Source: Corynebacterium jeikeium (GTDB lineage Bacteria > Actinomycetota > Actinomycetes > Mycobacteriales > Mycobacteriaceae). Taken from it: a stretch of DNA of 64,000 bases. The stretch spans positions 2,294,001 to 2,358,000 of the forward strand of contig CP033784.1 of assembly GCA_003955985.1 (NCBI GenBank), read 5' to 3'. A model generated the notes under the pieces. That model made no database searches and had not been told where the DNA came from. It saw nothing but the letters and a program-made list of their open reading frames with translations. Shown in pieces: positions 1-8,466 of the stretch. Position 1 is the first letter of the stretch. Every line of letters begins with the position of its first letter. A program made the position numbers and the translations under genes.

Positions 1-306
1 ACGTGCCACTGAGCCATTGGCCAGATTGGGGTCAAAGCCCAGGTGTACTGCCATTTGAGCGGTCAGCGGCGCGACTTTGGGATTGGCACTGAGCTCACCG
101 AAGGAAGACACCCCATAGCTAGCGGGGTACCCGCTTTCATAGCCGACCGGAATGTTTGCTACCGGATATGGCACTTCCTGATACGGCATTGCCGCATCGT
201 ACGCCGCATATGCGTCGTGTTCCCGATAAGCGTTCCTGCCACTACTACCCAGGTAATCCGTCGGACTGTACTCGCCGCCGTAACGGCGATCGTCCCAGTT
301 AGCCAA
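1..306 (-). CDS. Partial gene, N-terminus of an unknown Tyr/Ala-rich protein
   Basis: The frame is open from the left edge to a TTG start at 306. The start is supported by AAAGGGAG about ten bases upstream, and no ATG or GTG lies in frame before it. The visible ~100 residues begin L/M-ANWDDRRYGGEYSPTDYLG and are rich in Tyr, Pro and Ala, with no signal peptide or membrane segment. Such low-complexity N-termini often precede membrane or envelope domains, but the rest of the gene lies outside the window and I do not recognise the family. It is transcribed divergently from the exonuclease III gene. Confidence 0.55.
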   Translation of the reverse strand, partial: MANWDDRRYGGEYSPTDYLGSSGRNAYREHDAYAAYDAAMPYQEVPYPVANIPVGYESGYPASYGVSSFGELSANPKVAPLTAQMAVHLGFDPNLANGSVAR

Positions 307-414
307 CCTCGAAACTCCCTTTCCTACCGGGCTTCCGCCCACCTTATCCGTTTTTGTCCGCCTATTTTGTCACTGCTTTGTTCAACGCATGAGGCCGCCG
401 TTTCGTTCCCCTTT

Positions 415-420
415 TACAAT
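415..420 (+). promoter_or_regulatory. -10 box of xthA (leaderless)
   Basis: TACAAT fits the actinobacterial -10 consensus TANANT. It ends seven bases before the ATG at 428, and no ribosome binding site lies between, so transcription probably starts at or next to the start codon. No convincing -35 was seen. Confidence 0.5.
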
Positions 421-427
421 CGTTGAT

Positions 428-1225
428 ATGCGAATCTGTGTCTGGAACGTCAATTCGGCTCGAACTCGCCTCGACCGAATGGTGGAAATGCTGCGCCGGA
501 ATGACATTGATGTCCTGGCCGTCCAGGAAACCAAGTGCAAGGACGACCAATTCCCCACCGCTGCTTTTGAAGAGCTGGGATACCAAGTCGCCCACCACGG
601 CCTGAATCAGTGGAATGGCGTTGCCATCATCTCCCGCGTCGGCCTTGAGGACATCCAGGCAGGGTTCCCCGGTCAGCCCGGTTTCAACAAGGACCCCGAC
701 GCAACTCCCACATTGGAGGCCCGCCATATCGCTGCTACCTGCGGTGGCGTGCGCATCCACAGCCTCTACATCCCGAACGGCCGCGACATCACCGACCTGC
801 ACTTCGAGTACAAGCTCGAATTTTTGGAGCGGCTCCGTCAGCACATCATCGCCACGCTTGACGACGACCCGGAGGCCACCTTCATGATGGGCGGCGACTT
901 CAACATCGCCCCGACCGACGGCGATGTCTGGTCAATGGCAGCCTTCGCGGGGAAAACACATGTCACACCACCTGAACGCGCAGCTTTCTATGCGCTGGAG
1001 CAGGCGGGCATGAAGGAGGTAACTCGCCAATTCACCCCAAACCAGTGGACCTACTGGGATTACAAAGCTGGCCGCTTTTTCAAGGATGAGGGCATGCGCA
1101 TCGACTTCCAGCTCGCCTCCCCCGCCCTCGCGGCAAAGGCGTCCGCCGGATTCATCGACATCGAAGAGCGTCAGGGCAAAGGCGCATCCGACCATGCTCC
1201 GGTGATTGTGGATTACGAAGTGTAG
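428..1225 (+). CDS. xthA: Exodeoxyribonuclease III (AP endonuclease)
   Basis: This 265-residue protein is a full-length ExoIII of the endonuclease/exonuclease/phosphatase fold. Visible active-site motifs in order are WNVNS (residues 6-10), QETK (Glu34), GGDFNIAPTD, the RIDF block and the C-terminal SDHAPV with the catalytic Asp-His. The family cleaves the phosphodiester bond 5' of abasic sites and has 3'-5' exonuclease and 3'-phosphatase activity in base-excision repair. An in-frame ATG at 389 would add 13 residues without family support; the ATG at 428 starts exactly at the conserved MRICVWNVNS and has a -10 box seven bases upstream. The gene is monocistronic by appearance. Confidence 0.93.
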   Translation: MRICVWNVNSARTRLDRMVEMLRRNDIDVLAVQETKCKDDQFPTAAFEELGYQVAHHGLNQWNGVAIISRVGLEDIQAGFPGQPGFNKDPDATPTLEARHIAATCGGVRIHSLYIPNGRDITDLHFEYKLEFLERLRQHIIATLDDDPEATFMMGGDFNIAPTDGDVWSMAAFAGKTHVTPPERAAFYALEQAGMKEVTRQFTPNQWTYWDYKAGRFFKDEGMRIDFQLASPALAAKASAGFIDIEERQGKGASDHAPVIVDYEV

Positions 1226-1283
1226 ATAAACGCGGCGGAAAACCGCGTAGGCCTAGTTCCTTCTAGGGGGTGTCGCTGGGGCC

Positions 1284-1293
1284 GTCGTAAAGC
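1284..1293 (+). repeat. Dispersed motif GTCGTMAAGC, intergenic copy (family of 20)
   Basis: One of 20 exact copies. A-form (GTCGTAAAGC): 1284, 12799, 31460, 37084 and 39992 on plus; 14672, 41475 and 63953 on minus. C-form (GTCGTCAAGC): 2599, 6138, 32878, 43665, 53845 and 60286 on plus; 856, 18434, 22707, 27310, 30540 and 43533 on minus. Numbers are left ends of the 10-mer. Flanks favour YC before and GRA after. It is not palindromic and not next to a common gene type. Confidence 0.8.
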
Positions 1294-1309
1294 GGAGTTC
1301 TTGCTGCCA

Positions 1310-1327
1310 GCCCCTAAAATCAGGGGC
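1310..1327. other. Small inverted repeat between xthA and the marR gene
   Basis: GCCCCT and AGGGGC form a perfect 6-bp stem around a six-base A-rich loop. A second hairpin, CGCGG/CCGCG, sits at about 1231-1247 just after the xthA stop. Neither has a T-run, so they could be weak terminators or operator elements. The remaining ~240 bases hold a copy of the dispersed GTCGTAAAGC motif at 1284-1293 and an AT-rich stretch with TATAAG at 1419-1424 that may be a -10 box for the next gene. Confidence 0.35.
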
Positions 1328-1468
1328 AGAAATGGGCGATAAAGCACCCGCACAACACTTATGAGCCTAACTTTTTGTTCAATCTACAAATTTTCACCAC
1401 AGAAAGTTATTTCGACGATATAAGGTGTTTATTCAGAACATCAATTCATTACGTCGGGAAGGAAGATC

Positions 1469-2032
1469 ATGACTTCTGCACGCTCCCCTCAGCGCACCAC
1501 TACCCCGGAGCCAGCGAGCGGCTTCCCCACCGCGGATGACTCGACTGAGTCCGATGAATCCCTGCGCGAAAGCGTGCAGAAGATTTCCATCGGCCTGTAT
1601 GACTTCCTTGCATCGACTCGCCGCCTCGGTGAGCGCCCGAATGCCAGGATGGACATTTCCCAGTCGGAAATGGAAGTACTGCACTTTATTTCAACCCACC
1701 CGGGCTGCGGCGTATCCGACATTGCACGCCTGCGTTTCCTACGCCCGTCCAACGTTTCGGCAACAGTTCGCCGTCTACTCGACAACGGACTGATTGAACG
1801 CGAGAACAACGCAAAGGATCGCCGTGCGCAGAACCTCTATGTCTCCAGCGATGGCGAAACGCTGCTGGAGCAACTTATCGACCACTGGGGTGCGCTGGTG
1901 TACGAAATTGTGCGGACAATGTCGCAAAAGGACGTTCGTGCGCTAATTAAGGCACTGCCCTCGCTACTAAAGCTGGCGGAGCACTCGGAAAGCTATGTTG
2001 AGGAGCACCAGCGCCGCCAGGAGCCGTTCTAA
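1469..2032 (+). CDS. MarR-family transcriptional regulator
   Basis: The protein has 187 residues: a ~40-residue polar N-terminal tail followed by a winged-helix MarR domain. The domain includes the recognition-helix block (SDIARLRFLRPSNVSATVRRL), the helix ending LLDNGLIERE and the wing motif NAKDRRAQNLYVS, which matches the family's conserved DxRR. GGAAGGAAG precedes the ATG by a few bases. MarR proteins are dimeric and usually repress a neighbouring gene in response to small ligands. The next gene, a small membrane protein 33-42 bases downstream, is probably cotranscribed. The ligand cannot be told from sequence. Confidence 0.85.
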   Translation: MTSARSPQRTTTPEPASGFPTADDSTESDESLRESVQKISIGLYDFLASTRRLGERPNARMDISQSEMEVLHFISTHPGCGVSDIARLRFLRPSNVSATVRRLLDNGLIERENNAKDRRAQNLYVSSDGETLLEQLIDHWGALVYEIVRTMSQKDVRALIKALPSLLKLAEHSESYVEEHQRRQEPF

Positions 2033-2065
2033 AAGCGCGCCGCCAAGCCCTTCTTACTAGGTACG

Positions 2066-2392
2066 ATGATGCTTATGGCTATTACTTTGAAGAAGGCAAA
2101 AGACGTAAAGACCGCTCCGCTCGTGGCCACTGGCCTCATCGGCGGCTGGCTCACCGCTCGCGAAACAGGCATTCGTCCGCTCGGTGGCGTCATCTTGGGT
2201 GCCGCCGGCGCATACGCAGCACGCACCTGGAATGCAAAGACCGGCGCCCTGGGTGCCGCCGGCCTAGTAGCCGCCTACCTCGGCGCTTTCGGCCTCTCAC
2301 ACCCGCTGGCTAAGAAGATTGGCGCATGGCCGTCTGTCCTGACCGTCACCGCGCTGGCCGCTGGCGCAGCAGCAGTTGCCGACTCCAAGTAA
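2066..2392 (+). CDS. Small hydrophobic membrane protein
   Basis: About 105-108 residues, rich in Gly, Ala and Leu, with three or four predicted membrane segments after a short basic N-terminus (MAITLKKAKDVKT). The start is ambiguous between ATGs at 2066, 2069 and 2075; TACTAGG lies at the right distance for the first two, while the protein's natural N-terminus looks like the third. I recognise no enzymatic motif. It follows the MarR gene directly in the same direction and is followed by a terminator-like hairpin, so the two probably form one transcript. Confidence 0.7.
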   Translation: MMLMAITLKKAKDVKTAPLVATGLIGGWLTARETGIRPLGGVILGAAGAYAARTWNAKTGALGAAGLVAAYLGAFGLSHPLAKKIGAWPSVLTVTALAAGAAAVADSK

Positions 2393-2409
2393 GCAACAAG
2401 TAGACAAGC

Positions 2410-2448
2410 CGCTCTCCCGACTTAAAAGTCGCGCCGGGGAGCGGCTTT
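2410..2448 (+). terminator. Terminator-like hairpin after the small membrane protein
   Basis: GCCGCTC pairs with GAGCGGC, extended by a bulged CCC/GGG, with a short TTT tail. It sits between the plus-strand gene ending at 2392 and the convergent Nudix gene. The tail is short, so efficiency is uncertain. Confidence 0.5.
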
Positions 2449-2508
2449 GGTGTGCCAAATCTCAGCGTGCAGCCTCAATGGTCGGTGTTAACCTCAGACC
2501 TTAGCCAC

Positions 2509-3012
2509 CTAGCCAAGGGCCTCCAACAATTTCTCGAGGTGCGCGCGCACCCGGGGCCACGATTCCACGAAAGGCGGCAGCAGATTGAGGCTGTCGACGT
2601 CGTCAAGCGGAATCCAGCGCAGCTCTAGAGACTCTTCGTTCGGATTCGTCTCCAGCTCTTCGGCAGCTAGTGCGTAGACCGTGTGGTACTTCCAGCCGCC
2701 GGCGAGCTCGGGGCGGTCCGGATCGGCCGGGAAGGGCCCGGTGGTGACCTGCGTGTCGAGGATGCGAAGCTGATGCTCCAGCAGCCCAGTTTCCTCAGCC
2801 GTTTCACGCAGCGCGGTCGCCTCAGGAGTCTCATGAGAATCACAAGCCCCACCAGGAACACCCCACGTTAGGGGGAACGATGTCCAGTCAGCTCGATACT
2901 GCATAAGCACCGTGCGCTGAGGGCTCACAATCAGCAGCCCTGCAGCTCCGAAGCGTCCCCAGCAGCGCGTACCGTTGGGGCCGGCTGCCCAACCATTTCC
3001 ATCCTGAAGCAT
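2509..3012 (-). CDS. Nudix (MutT-like) hydrolase
   Basis: This 167-residue protein carries a perfect Nudix box, GX5EX7REX2EEXGL (GACDSHE...RETAEETGL), at about residues 54-77. The core is preceded by a 15-residue extension ending in GTRCWGRFGAAGLLI. Nudix enzymes hydrolyse nucleoside diphosphates linked to other moieties, with Mg2+ bound by the box glutamates. The substrate is not predictable; MutT-type (8-oxo-dGTP), ADP-ribose and housecleaning roles are all possible. From memory, a mutT-like gene also sits next to glnX in C. glutamicum, which supports vertical inheritance. It is divergent from glnX. Confidence 0.88.
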   Translation of the reverse strand: MLQDGNGWAAGPNGTRCWGRFGAAGLLIVSPQRTVLMQYRADWTSFPLTWGVPGGACDSHETPEATALRETAEETGLLEHQLRILDTQVTTGPFPADPDRPELAGGWKYHTVYALAAEELETNPNEESLELRWIPLDDVDSLNLLPPFVESWPRVRAHLEKLLEALG

Positions 3013-3147
3013 GTCTCCACCCTACGCCAGATACCCTTGTGTTTTCCGTCACAAGCCCGAGCGACTAAGATTTGCAAGGAACTAACGTTGCTCTGAGCGG
3101 AGAGATCGTCGCAGGCGACTTCGGTCACGTCGGAAGGACACGTGCAC

Positions 3148-4806
3148 ATGGGTGAAACCACTTCAAGTGCGCCTCATTCCCGTGCCCACGACAAAAACCG
3201 AAACCCATTCCACCGCAAGAATCGTGCTCCACGCCGAACTCGTTTCAGCGGTCGCACCACTCCCGGTGGCGAAAGCTTAGACATACACACTGCGGCTCAG
3301 GCGGCAAAAGAATCGAAAGATACTCCCGACACCACCCCGGCTACCGAGAGTGCGGCACCATCAACTGCTCTGGAAACTACAGAGTCCTCGGCTAATGCCC
3401 CAGCAACGGCCACAACCCCAACAGCCCTAGCAGACTCTCCGCGCGATACAGACTTGCGCGTGGATGCCCTGGAGATTGGCCCGCGCAACCGGAGATTGAC
3501 ACGTTTTCTCGGTGAGCGCCTCTACGACAAGCTCGGCCCGTCGGCCACGTATGTGCGCCGGTCAGCGTCATTTTTGATAACGTCGCCGGGCCGATTGACC
3601 ATAGTCGCCCTCATCCTCATCGTCGCAATCCTGGCCGCCGGCCTATCCATGTGGCAAACAACCTCGCAACGCCAGCAGCAGCTCACCCGCATTTCGCAGC
3701 TGAGCGAGCCGATGGCCAATGCCTCGCAGAATCTCTATGCCTCGCTGACGATTGCCGATGCGTCGGCCAACACCGCTTTTTCCCGCGGCACGCTCAACAG
3801 CAGCCAGGACTTGGTCAGCAACTTCGACGATGTCATCGCACAAGCATCCATGTCCGCTACCCGCGCAGCTACGGGCATTGAAAACGTCGATGATCCAGAG
3901 ATGAAGGATGTCGCGACTGTACAGCGACTGTTGCCGGTCTACACCGGCATGGTCGAGACAGCTCGCGCGAATGCGCGCCAGGGCAACCCCGTCAGTGTCG
4001 CGTACCTCGCCTCTGCCTCAAACTTGATGCAGGTCCAGATTCTGCCAGCTGCAAAATCGCTCTACGAACGCACCAGTACCACCACTAATGAGGAGCAGCG
4101 CGAACTATCGAAACCACCTCTTTTCCCGATGTCAGGCCTGGCAGCGGCAATTTTGATGCTGCTAATCACACAGTGGTGGCTGACTCGCCGCACCGGTCGA
4201 CTATTCAACGTCGGCCTGTTTGGTGCAACCATGCTGATGGCCATCGCACTTGTCGGTGTGGGAATCGCCACCACTCAGCCGTGGCAGTCTAACTCCCTCT
4301 TCGGAGAGCAGCGCCCGGACGTTCATGCCCTAACCCAAGTACGCATTGATGCCCAGCAGCTACGCGCCAGCGAAACCCTCGGCTTAGTGCGCCGTCAGCC
4401 CGCGGATGCGGAGTCCTTCTCGCAGTCGGTGCGCACCCTGGTCGGCGAGCTGGAAAGAGTGGACACCAACGCGCCGGACGACGATGTCAGAGCCGCTATC
4501 CACGGTATCTACAGCTGGGAGTCCGGCCACAACCTGATGATGGAGCACTTGAGTTCAGGCGACTACGCCGGTGCGGTTCGCATCGCGACCGATGTGGATA
4601 ATGCCAGCTCGTCGGCGACTGCGTTCAACCAGGTCGATGAGTCGCTACAGAATTCCATCGCCGAGTCCCGCCTGACCGCCCGTGAGAACCTCGACCAATC
4701 CCGTCGCGCTATCGCGGCACTGTCCCTCGCCACGGTTACGCTGACCGTCATCGCGGCAGTTCTGGTTGTTTTCGGCTTCCGACACCGGCTTCTGGAGTAC
4801 CTATGA
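3148..4806 (+). CDS. glnX: GlnX-like membrane protein of the PknG pathway
   Basis: About 552 residues. An N-terminal cytosolic region of ~130 residues (basic, then Ala/Thr/Pro-rich) precedes four membrane segments: near residues 150-170, two around 330-375, and one near the C-terminus. An extracytoplasmic helical domain lies between the first two, and another lies before the last one. I chose ATG 3148 over GTG 3142 because GGAAGGA is nine bases from the ATG but only three from the GTG. Its stop overlaps the glnH start (ATGA). In C. glutamicum GlnX is thought to relay glutamine/glutamate/aspartate sensing by GlnH to the cytosolic kinase PknG. The identity rests on context plus topology, because the sequence is poorly conserved. 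Confidence 0.82.
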   Translation: MGETTSSAPHSRAHDKNRNPFHRKNRAPRRTRFSGRTTPGGESLDIHTAAQAAKESKDTPDTTPATESAAPSTALETTESSANAPATATTPTALADSPRDTDLRVDALEIGPRNRRLTRFLGERLYDKLGPSATYVRRSASFLITSPGRLTIVALILIVAILAAGLSMWQTTSQRQQQLTRISQLSEPMANASQNLYASLTIADASANTAFSRGTLNSSQDLVSNFDDVIAQASMSATRAATGIENVDDPEMKDVATVQRLLPVYTGMVETARANARQGNPVSVAYLASASNLMQVQILPAAKSLYERTSTTTNEEQRELSKPPLFPMSGLAAAILMLLITQWWLTRRTGRLFNVGLFGATMLMAIALVGVGIATTQPWQSNSLFGEQRPDVHALTQVRIDAQQLRASETLGLVRRQPADAESFSQSVRTLVGELERVDTNAPDDDVRAAIHGIYSWESGHNLMMEHLSSGDYAGAVRIATDVDNASSSATAFNQVDESLQNSIAESRLTARENLDQSRRAIAALSLATVTLTVIAAVLVVFGFRHRLLEYL

Positions 4807-5882
4807 TTGTTTCGTTCTCCCCGTCGCTCCACAGTCTCGCCGGTTGGCGGCGCGGGGCCGTCCTTGGTGCACTCGCCATCGCCGGGCTCACCGTCAGTGC
4901 CTGCGCGACCGATTCGCTTGCCGACGATCCCTACTCGCGCACAATCCTGGAGGCCACCGGTGACTTCCCCCTGCCACCGGGCGCGTTCTACGACAAAGCC
5001 TCCTCGAGGAAGCCTGCGGCAGAAGCCAACACCCCAGATCTGTCCACACTCGCCCCCGATGACCAAACACCGGAAGAGCGAATCCCGGAGATTTACCAGC
5101 GCGGCCGCATCATCGTTGGTGTTGACCAATCATTGAACCTGCTCAGCTTCCGCGACTTCAGCAGCGGAGAGCTCTCGGGGTTTGAAGTATCCCTGGCACA
5201 AGAGATTGCCCGGGACATCTTTGACAATCCCGATGCTGTCGAGTTTCGGTTCGTCGACAGCAACGAACGCACTGCCGCACTCGAAGACGGCACTGTCGAT
5301 GTCGTTTTGCGCACTATGACGGTCACCGATGCCCGGCGCGAAAGGGTGCTGTTCTCCACACCGTATTTGACAGCACGAGCTGGAGTTCTAGTCTCTTCGC
5401 CGGGTGGCGATGCTTCCCCCGAGGACGTCGAGGACGGTCGCATCTGCGTTTCCCGGGGATCCACTACCGAGGATTTGATTCGACGGCTCTCGCCGAACAA
5501 TACGCTGCTGTTGGTCGGTAACTGGTCGGACTGCCTCATTTCACTTCAAAACAGCCAGGCAGAGATTGTCGTTGCCGATGACACCATCCTCGCTGGTATC
5601 AACGACCAAGATCCGGCTACCGCCATTGTCCAGCGGGGCTTGAACGAGGAAAGCTACGCGGCCGGTGTATCCAAGGGGAACCCAGGCCTAGTTCGCCAAA
5701 TCAACGCGACCCTGGAGCGTATGGCCAGCGATGGCACCTGGCAGTCCCTCTACGACACTTGGTTCGGCCCCTTCCTGCCAAGCGGTACACAGCCATCGCC
5801 ACAGTACGGCGACGATGAAGACATACTTGGAATCTCCCCCACACCGGAAGCTGCTCCAGAAGGCGAGGTGGATAACCGATGA
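4803..5882 (+). CDS. glnH: GlnH, periplasmic-type amino-acid-binding lipoprotein
   Basis: This 359-residue lipoprotein has a basic, hydrophobic signal peptide ending in the lipobox VSAC (Cys around residue 37). A Pro-rich linker and a solute-binding domain of the glutamine/glutamate type (SBP family 3, from about residue 100) follow. Recognisable pieces are RIIVGVDQSLNLLSFRD, SGFEVSLAQEIARDIF and the hinge-proximal VDVVLRTMTVTDARRE. It overlaps glnX by four bases and pknG by four bases (ATGA both times), indicating translational coupling. No ABC permease or ATPase is nearby, so it acts as a sensor rather than an importer component. That fits its known role upstream of PknG. Confidence 0.9.
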   Translation: MIVSFSPSLHSLAGWRRGAVLGALAIAGLTVSACATDSLADDPYSRTILEATGDFPLPPGAFYDKASSRKPAAEANTPDLSTLAPDDQTPEERIPEIYQRGRIIVGVDQSLNLLSFRDFSSGELSGFEVSLAQEIARDIFDNPDAVEFRFVDSNERTAALEDGTVDVVLRTMTVTDARRERVLFSTPYLTARAGVLVSSPGGDASPEDVEDGRICVSRGSTTEDLIRRLSPNNTLLLVGNWSDCLISLQNSQAEIVVADDTILAGINDQDPATAIVQRGLNEESYAAGVSKGNPGLVRQINATLERMASDGTWQSLYDTWFGPFLPSGTQPSPQYGDDEDILGISPTPEAAPEGEVDNR

Positions 5883-8353
5883 GCGACGAAAACCAGTTCT
5901 CCGAACAAGCCCAGCAATCCGAGCAAGCCCAGCATCCCCAGTACACGCCGGAGCCCCAGGAGGATGCTCACGCAGAGGCAGAGGCAGCTGCCACTCAGGC
6001 CGTCGCCTTCGACCCATTCGCCGATGAAGACGACGAACAAGAGCCCGGCACTGCCGCTGTCGCCTTCGACCCTTTTGCGGACGATGATGACGATGACGAA
6101 GAGTTCGATATCGCCGAATTGTTGGGGCGCGGGGGCTCGTCGTCAAGCGCGACGACCCAACCCGGCGCCCAGACGCCAGATCCGTCGATGGCCTCGCACC
6201 GGAAAGCGTTGGAGGACTTCCGCCGGAGGCGATCGAATGCACACCGCGGACGCACTGTCGCCGACGGCATGGTGCACCTGCCGTACATCACAACGCAGGA
6301 TCCGCGCGATGCAGTAATGAGTGATGAGAAGATTCGAGCGACGAATAAGCCGGCGCCGAGCCTGAAAGCCGGCGATATCGTGGCGGATCAGTACGAGATC
6401 GTAGGCCCGATTGCCCACGGCGGGCTCGGCTGGATTTACCTGGCGATTGACCACAATGTCTCGGATCGTTGGGTCGTGCTCAAGGGCATGATGGCAGCGA
6501 AAAACGAGAAGGATTTCGCCGTAGTCCAGGCGGAACGCGAGTTCCTCGCGGAAATCTCGCATCCGGGAATTGTGAAGATCATCAACTTCATCGATGAGAC
6601 GGACGCCAACAGCGCCACCGGCTTCATTGTGATGGAGTACGTCGGCGGCCCGTCGTTACGCAAGCAGCGACGGAGCTACCCCGACGGCGTCATGCCCTGT
6701 GACCTGGCGATTGGCTACATCCTGGAGCTGCTCCCCGCGCTGGATTACCTGCACTCGCGCGGCGTTGTCTACAACGATTTGAAGCCGGACAACGTGCTGC
6801 TCAGCGAAGACCACGTCACGCTTATCGACGTTGGCGCGGTCACCGGCATCGGCGCCTACGGCCATATCTACGGCACGCCCGGTTTCCAGGCGCCGGAGAT
6901 TGCCACGACGGGACCAACGATTGCCAGCGATATCTACACAGTCGGCCGCACGCTGGCCTCGCTGATTCTGAAGTTGCCGGCGACCAACGGCATCTACGAC
7001 CCGGGGCTACCCTCACCTGTCGAAGAGCCTCTATTCCGCCGTTTTTACTCGCTCTACCGCTTCCTACTACGCGCTTGCCACGAGAACCCGGAGGCTCGCT
7101 TCGGTTCTGCCGAAGAGATGAGTGTGCAGCTCATCGGCGTATTGCGCGAGATTCTGGCGGTGCGCGACGGCGTGCAATTCCCGCAGGCGGTGTCGAATTT
7201 CTCGCCGCAGCGTTCCACGTACGGCACCAAGCACCTGGTGTTCCGCACCGATCAGCTTGTCGACGGCATCACCCGCGGCGTGGAAATCACTCCGCAAGAA
7301 GTGACCTTCGCGCTGCCTGTACCACTGATTAACCCGACAGATCCGGGTGCGCGCATCTTGAGTGCCTCGTCGTTTACAGAGCCCAACGAACTTATCGAAA
7401 CACTGACCAATGCGCTGTCCGAACCCGAGTATGGCTCTTCCGTGGAAATTCCACTGGGCATCGTGCGTGCGAAACTGGACCTCGGATTAATTGATGAGGC
7501 CCGCGACAGCCTCCGCGATGTCTCTGAACGTTTGCAGCGCGATTGGCGTTACCACTGGTACGAGGGCGTGACTTATTTGCTTCTCGACCAATTCAACGAT
7601 GCCCTCGCCTCGTTCCACCACGTGCTGACGATGCTGCCCGGCGAGCCCGCCCCGAAGTTGGCGCTGGCAGCGACTCTCGAGTTGATTCAACAGCGCTTGG
7701 GCATCGCCAACGCATCTCTCCTCGAGCCCGCTGTCGCCCGCGCCGCCGCGAACTTGAGCAGCGCGCTGGATAATGTCGCTGCCGATACGCCCGAGATCTT
7801 CTCCCCCGCCTGGGCCAGCGAGTCCCTGTCGCCTCAGACGATTCGTTTCAACACCCTGCGTCTCTACGCCGTCGTGTGGGCGGCCAACCCGACGACGGTA
7901 TCCTCCGCCTTCGGGCTAGCTCGTCAGCTGGCCTCTGAGCGCCAACACGAAATGGCTATCTCCCAGCTTGACCGCGTACCCGGTAACTCCCGTCACCATC
8001 GCATGGCACGTTTGACGACGATTCTGATGCTCACCTCAGGGATGCCCTCCGAGTTAACTGAATCGAGAATTCGCCGTGCTGCGCGTCGTCTGGTGGAGCT
8101 GCCGACGAATGAACCGCGCATGCCACAGCTGCGCATCGCCGTGATGGCGTCCGCGCTGAACTGGTTGCGCAGCTCGAACCTCGACCATGCAGCTAGCTCC
8201 AATGGTCTTTTCGATGCGCCCTTTACCGTGGCCGGCCTGCGTGAAGGATTGGAAAAAGACTTACGGATGCTGGCACGCTCTTCGCAGTTTCCGCGACACC
8301 GCTACAACTTGGTGGATATCGCAAATCTCATTCGGCCACGGACTTGGCGTTAG
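5879..8353 (+). CDS. pknG: Serine/threonine protein kinase PknG
   Basis: 824 residues. A ~160-residue acidic, Gln/Ala-rich N-terminus contains a duplicated AVAFDPFAD-acidic motif. The kinase domain has the Gly loop variant AHGGLGW, the catalytic Lys at 202 (VVLKG), the degenerate catalytic loop VVYNDLKPDN (Asp300) and DVG (Asp317). A C-terminal helical TPR-like region follows. No CxxCG rubredoxin motifs are present; mycobacterial PknG has them but, as I recall, the C. glutamicum enzyme does not. PknG phosphorylates OdhI (GarA in mycobacteria), relieving inhibition of 2-oxoglutarate dehydrogenase and so steering carbon between the TCA cycle and glutamate. It is the last gene of the glnX-glnH-pknG unit. 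Confidence 0.95.
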   Translation: MSDENQFSEQAQQSEQAQHPQYTPEPQEDAHAEAEAAATQAVAFDPFADEDDEQEPGTAAVAFDPFADDDDDDEEFDIAELLGRGGSSSSATTQPGAQTPDPSMASHRKALEDFRRRRSNAHRGRTVADGMVHLPYITTQDPRDAVMSDEKIRATNKPAPSLKAGDIVADQYEIVGPIAHGGLGWIYLAIDHNVSDRWVVLKGMMAAKNEKDFAVVQAEREFLAEISHPGIVKIINFIDETDANSATGFIVMEYVGGPSLRKQRRSYPDGVMPCDLAIGYILELLPALDYLHSRGVVYNDLKPDNVLLSEDHVTLIDVGAVTGIGAYGHIYGTPGFQAPEIATTGPTIASDIYTVGRTLASLILKLPATNGIYDPGLPSPVEEPLFRRFYSLYRFLLRACHENPEARFGSAEEMSVQLIGVLREILAVRDGVQFPQAVSNFSPQRSTYGTKHLVFRTDQLVDGITRGVEITPQEVTFALPVPLINPTDPGARILSASSFTEPNELIETLTNALSEPEYGSSVEIPLGIVRAKLDLGLIDEARDSLRDVSERLQRDWRYHWYEGVTYLLLDQFNDALASFHHVLTMLPGEPAPKLALAATLELIQQRLGIANASLLEPAVARAAANLSSALDNVAADTPEIFSPAWASESLSPQTIRFNTLRLYAVVWAANPTTVSSAFGLARQLASERQHEMAISQLDRVPGNSRHHRMARLTTILMLTSGMPSELTESRIRRAARRLVELPTNEPRMPQLRIAVMASALNWLRSSNLDHAASSNGLFDAPFTVAGLREGLEKDLRMLARSSQFPRHRYNLVDIANLIRPRTWR

Positions 8354-8466
8354 CTCTCTAACAGCTCCTTACCGAACCTGGTCAAACATGCTGTTGTGGG
8401 CCTGAGCGCCACCCCATAATTGGTGAATAAAGAGAGAATTGCCTTTCGTGGTTTAAGATATCCTCT

